Origin: Urechidicola croceus
Lineage (GTDB): Bacteria; Bacteroidota; Bacteroidia; Flavobacteriales; Flavobacteriaceae
DNA: 64,000 nucleotides
Direction: 5' to 3'
Assembly (NCBI RefSeq): GCF_001761325.1
Contig: NZ_CP017478.1
Span: 316,001 to 380,000 of the forward strand
Part shown: in pieces, positions 61,005-64,000 of the stretch
Position numbering within the stretch: position 1 is the stretch's first letter
Layout: the number at the start of each line of letters is the position of its first letter
Notes under the pieces: generated by a model
What the model saw: the letters and a program-made list of their open reading frames with translations, nothing else
Told to the model about the DNA's origin: nothing
Database searches by the model: none
Position numbers and translations under genes: made by a program

Positions 61005-62164
61005 ATATGCTAAAAAAGAAGATATGTGTCGTTGTTACTGCACGACCATCTTATAGTAGAATAAAAACAGCACTAACTGCAATTAAAAATCATCCAAAAT
61101 TAGAATTGCAATTAGTAGTTGCAGGTTCAGCATTACTAGGAAGATATGGGAATGCTGTTGATTTTATTGAAAATGACGGTTTTACTGTAGATGAAAAAGT
61201 ATTTATGGTATTAGAAGGAGAAAACCCAACAGCAATGGCTAAAACTACTGGCTTAGGAGTTATGGAATTATCCAATGTTTTTTATAAACTAAATCCAGAT
61301 GCAGTAGTTACAATTGCCGATCGATTTGAAACAATTGCAACTTCTATCGCTGCAGCATATCAAAATATACCATTAATACATATTCAAGGAGGAGAAGTAA
61401 CAGGAAATATTGATGAAAAAGTACGTCATGCCAATACTAAATTAGCAGATGTTCATTTAGTAGCATCAGAAGAAGCAAAGGAAAGAGTTATAAAATTGGG
61501 AGAAAATCCTGATATGGTAGTTAATACAGGTTGCCCTTCAATTGATTTAGCCAAAGAAATAGCTGAAAGCCCAAATCTAGATTTTGATCCTATTGAAAAA
61601 TATGGTGGTGTTGGTGAAAGTATAAATTGGAAAGATGGATATTTGGTAGTAATGCAACATCCAGTAACTACTGAATATAAACAAGCAAAAGTTGATGTAA
61701 CAACAACTTTAAAGGCAATTGATGAATTAAATATTCCAACTTTTTGGTTTTGGCCAAATGTAGATGCAGGTTCAGATGGAACATCAAGTGGAATAAGAAC
61801 TTATAGAGAGATTCATCAGCCTAAAAACATCCATTTTTTCAAAAATATGGAGCCAAATGATTTTTTAAGATTATTAAAAAATTCAAAATGTTTAATTGGA
61901 AATTCTAGTGTTGGAATTAGAGAATGCGCTTATTTAGGAGTTCCTGTTGTGAATATTGGAACAAGACAAAATAGACGAGAAAGAGGTAAAAATGTAATTG
62001 ATGTGATGTATGAAAAAGATGCAATAAAAGATGCTGTTAAAAATAGAATAGATAGTGAGATTATAGTATCAGAGCATATTTATGGAGATGGTGAAGCAGG
62101 AAAAAGAATAGCCGAAGTATTAGCCTCTATTCAGTTACACTTCCATAAAACAATAACATATTAA
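61001..62164 (+). CDS. neuC: UDP-GlcNAc 2-epimerase, hydrolysing (NeuC type)
   Basis: A 387-residue enzyme that turns a UDP-N-acetylhexosamine into the free 2-epimer plus UDP, the precursor sugar for NeuB. It has VVVTARPSYSRIKTAL at the N-terminus, IHIQGGEVTGNIDEKVRHANTKLADVHLVASEEAKERVI and the C-terminal LIGNSSVGIRECAYLGVPVVNIGTRQNRRERG, which binds UDP. NeuC and LegG share these motifs, so the substrate (UDP-GlcNAc or a diacetamido sugar) is unresolved. No legionaminate-specific genes (legB, legC, legH) appear in the window. Confidence 0.87.
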   Translation: MNMLKKKICVVVTARPSYSRIKTALTAIKNHPKLELQLVVAGSALLGRYGNAVDFIENDGFTVDEKVFMVLEGENPTAMAKTTGLGVMELSNVFYKLNPDAVVTIADRFETIATSIAAAYQNIPLIHIQGGEVTGNIDEKVRHANTKLADVHLVASEEAKERVIKLGENPDMVVNTGCPSIDLAKEIAESPNLDFDPIEKYGGVGESINWKDGYLVVMQHPVTTEYKQAKVDVTTTLKAIDELNIPTFWFWPNVDAGSDGTSSGIRTYREIHQPKNIHFFKNMEPNDFLRLLKNSKCLIGNSSVGIRECAYLGVPVVNIGTRQNRRERGKNVIDVMYEKDAIKDAVKNRIDSEIIVSEHIYGDGEAGKRIAEVLASIQLHFHKTITY

Positions 62165-62856
62165 TGAAAGTTCTTGGAATCATACCAGCAAGAGGAGGGT
62201 CAAAAGGGGTTAAGAAAAAAAATATTCGAATTGTTGATGGACTTCCTTTGATTTCTTACACGATTAAGGCTGCTCAAGAAAGTGAACTTTTAACTCATTT
62301 TTTGGTAACAACCGATAGTGATGAAATAATTGATGTTGTTAAAACTACAAATTCAGATTTTTATAAAAGGGATATAAAAAATGCTCAAGATACTTCTCCA
62401 ATAGAACCAGTAATTGAAGAGGTTTTAAACACTTTAGATGACTCATATGATTTGATAGTTTTATTGCAACCAACAGCACCAATACGAACTGGAAAAGACA
62501 TTGATAATGTAATCCAAATGTTTTTTGATAATTCTGATACTAAATCAGTGGTTTCAGTAATTGAGTTGAGCGACATTCACCCTGCAAGGATGTATTCAAT
62601 TGATAATTCTTTAATAATGCACTCTATAAATAAAGAAAATGAACGTAAAAGACGACAAGAATTAGAATCTGTTTATATTAGAAATGGTTGTATTTATGCA
62701 ATTACAACAGATGCTTTTAAACTGCATAAAAAAGTGATTTTAGATACTAAAAAAGCGTATGTTATGCCTGAAAATTTATGGGCAAATGTAGATACTGAAA
62801 GAGACTTATTAATTTTAGAAGTTTTAATAAAAGAGTGGAAGAAGGGAAATTTGTAG
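62164..62856 (+). CDS. neuA: Acylneuraminate cytidylyltransferase (CMP-nonulosonate synthase)
   Basis: A 230-residue enzyme that activates the nonulosonic acid with CTP. It shows the nucleotide-binding IIPARGGSKGVKKKNIR, PLISYTIKAA, VTTDSDEI, LLQPTAPIRTGKDIDN, VVSVIELSDIHP, YIRNGCIYAI and the C-terminal NVDTERDLLILEVL. It overlaps neuC by one base (TAATG) and the following dehydrogenase gene starts one base after its stop. The set neuB-neuC-neuA supplies CMP-sugar for the last steps of the locus. Confidence 0.92.
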   Translation: MKVLGIIPARGGSKGVKKKNIRIVDGLPLISYTIKAAQESELLTHFLVTTDSDEIIDVVKTTNSDFYKRDIKNAQDTSPIEPVIEEVLNTLDDSYDLIVLLQPTAPIRTGKDIDNVIQMFFDNSDTKSVVSVIELSDIHPARMYSIDNSLIMHSINKENERKRRQELESVYIRNGCIYAITTDAFKLHKKVILDTKKAYVMPENLWANVDTERDLLILEVLIKEWKKGNL

Positions 62857-62857
62857 A

Positions 62858-63805
62858 ATGAAAAAGTTTGTCGCACATATTTCGGGTATTAACGAGTTGT
62901 CAAGTGAGGCTTTTGAAGTTTTATCTTCAATGGCTAAAATTGAATACCAAAAGTTAAATACAGATGAAGAATTGAAAAAATCACTTCAAAATTGTGATAT
63001 TTTTTGGTTTCGATTGAATCATTCTTTGACACGAGAAATTTTGAGAGACGTTAGATGTACTTATATTTTGTGTGCGGTAACTGGTTTAGATCATATTGAT
63101 GTAGATGCTTGTAAAGATTTTGGAATAAAAATTATAAGCCTCAAAGGAGAAAAAGAATTTTTAAAAGAAGTTAGAGCAACTGCTGAACATACTATGGGAT
63201 TAATGCTAACACTTATTAGAAAATCAAAAAAAGCATTTTTTCACACCGAATCCAAGCAATGGAATCGCTATATATTTCAAGGAACAGAATTGTATAAAAA
63301 GAAAATAGGAATTTTTGGTTTAGGTAGATTAGGAAAAATAGTAGCACAATATGCTGAAGTATTTGGAATGGAAGTTTATTATTATGATATTGAAGAAATG
63401 ATAACTCCTGAATCTTATAAAAAATGCTCTTCACCAGAAGAATTATGTTCCAAGGTTGATATTCTTTCAATTCATTTGCCATATAATGAGAGTACTCATT
63501 TCCTGATTGATAAAAATTTATTCAAACTGATGAAATCTACAGTTAGCATTGTAAATACAGCAAGAGGAGGGGTTGTGAATGAAACAGATTTGTTAGATTT
63601 TTTAAAACATTCAAATGCAAGATACGCAACAGATGTTTTGTATGGAGAACCAAACATAGAAAATCATCCTTTGATTGAATATGCATCAAAAAATGAACAA
63701 GTAATTATTACGCCTCATATTGCAGGAAATACGTTTGAATCAATTGAAAAAACGGAAAATTTTATTGCTAATAAATTTTATGATACTCTTTTAACAAAAA
63801 TATAG
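62858..63805 (+). CDS. D-isomer-specific 2-hydroxyacid dehydrogenase
   Basis: A 315-residue NAD-dependent dehydrogenase. It has the VTGLDHIDVDACKDFGIKI substrate part, VRATAEHTMGLMLTLIRK, the NAD motif GIFGLGRLGKIVAQYAEVFGM, and catalytic Arg in VNTARGGVVNE, Glu in YGEPN and His in ITPHIAGNT. Its place directly after neuA suggests it makes or changes an acid precursor or a lactyl-like side group of the glycan, but the substrate is unknown. Confidence 0.85.
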   Translation: MKKFVAHISGINELSSEAFEVLSSMAKIEYQKLNTDEELKKSLQNCDIFWFRLNHSLTREILRDVRCTYILCAVTGLDHIDVDACKDFGIKIISLKGEKEFLKEVRATAEHTMGLMLTLIRKSKKAFFHTESKQWNRYIFQGTELYKKKIGIFGLGRLGKIVAQYAEVFGMEVYYYDIEEMITPESYKKCSSPEELCSKVDILSIHLPYNESTHFLIDKNLFKLMKSTVSIVNTARGGVVNETDLLDFLKHSNARYATDVLYGEPNIENHPLIEYASKNEQVIITPHIAGNTFESIEKTENFIANKFYDTLLTKI

Positions 63806-63838
63806 TTATTTTATGAGATTATTTTTAAACTATTCAAT

Positions 63839-64000
63839 TTGAAAAAAATAGGAATCATTATTCCTGATGGAACAGGTATTCGTAATTATTTATACTCAAA
63901 TGTTGTAAAGTCGTTGATAGAAAAAGACTGTGAGATAATATTATTACATTCAATTTCTCAGGCTGCATTAGATGAAATCAATCATGTTCATGGAATACAA
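63839..64000 (+). CDS. Partial gene at the right edge of the polysaccharide locus
   Basis: 54 codons from a TTG at 63839 to the window end. They read MKKIGIIIPDGTGIRNYLYS, then NVVKSLIEKDCEIILLHSISQAALDEI. The start resembles the first Rossmann-like half of GT-B proteins found in nonulosonate and capsule loci. An ATG at 63813 is in another frame and closes after nine codons. The family is not settled. Confidence 0.5.
   Translation, partial: MKKIGIIIPDGTGIRNYLYSNVVKSLIEKDCEIILLHSISQAALDEINHVHGIQ

Noticed and set aside
1-64000. CRISPR array, IS element, prophage or toxin-antitoxin pair
   Set aside because: I saw no regular spaced repeats, transposase, integrase other than housekeeping Xer, or paired short ORFs of a known type.

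Overview
The window looks like a chromosomal segment of a Flavobacteriia-type member of the Bacteroidota, probably marine or host-associated. The reasons are the very AT-rich DNA, promoters of the TAnnTTTG type, few Shine-Dalgarno sequences and several TTG starts, a secreted enzyme with a type IX secretion tail, a TonB-dependent receptor with a carboxypeptidase-like N-terminal domain, bacillithiol synthesis (BshB1), and a 6S-like RNA between zapA and rny.

Region 1 (1-5815). A partial minus-strand gene is followed by a dicarboxylate/amino-acid symporter and a small ligand-binding (GyrI-like) protein. Then comes a tightly packed four-gene run: a GshB-type ATP-grasp ligase, a two-domain sulfurtransferase, an N-formylglutamate amidohydrolase-like protein and a QEGLA/HExxxH peptidase of the tyrosine-carboxypeptidase (DUF1704/MATCAP) type. 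It looks like a peptide- or thiol-handling pathway without an assigned product and is the best candidate here for an undescribed system.

Region 2 (5816-42452). Mostly housekeeping and envelope genes: a PQQ-type sugar dehydrogenase, a DCC thiol oxidoreductase, a MacAB-like exporter with two different permeases, 3-hydroxybutyryl-CoA dehydrogenase, pcm, a KdsC-like phosphatase, glutathione peroxidase, an LRR protein, bshB1, tRNA-His(GTG), an aldehyde dehydrogenase, a tagaturonate-epimerase/beta-glucuronidase pair, uvrA, an ECF sigma factor with a 46-residue companion ORF, a cysteine-free endonuclease III, bcp, a thioredoxin/DUF3108/TonB receptor/M23 peptidase block, the zapA - structured RNA - rny group, xerD, aroQ, a GNAT acetyltransferase and glutamate formimidoyltransferase.

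Region 3 (42453-64000, running off the right edge). A surface-polysaccharide locus, all on the plus strand. It makes UDP-uronic acids (nucleotide sugar dehydrogenase plus 4-epimerase), exports by an ABC transporter (Wzm/Wzt with a C-terminal carbohydrate-binding-like domain), carries about eleven glycosyltransferase-like proteins, a sulfotransferase next to a propeller-like protein and an FkbM methyltransferase, and makes a CMP-activated nonulosonic (sialic-type) acid (neuB, neuC, neuA). The middle part (about 46.6-60 kb) is visibly more AT-rich than the flanks, as expected for an exchangeable O-antigen or capsule block. Strong intrinsic terminators close many of the housekeeping units, and TAnnTTTG boxes precede several of them.
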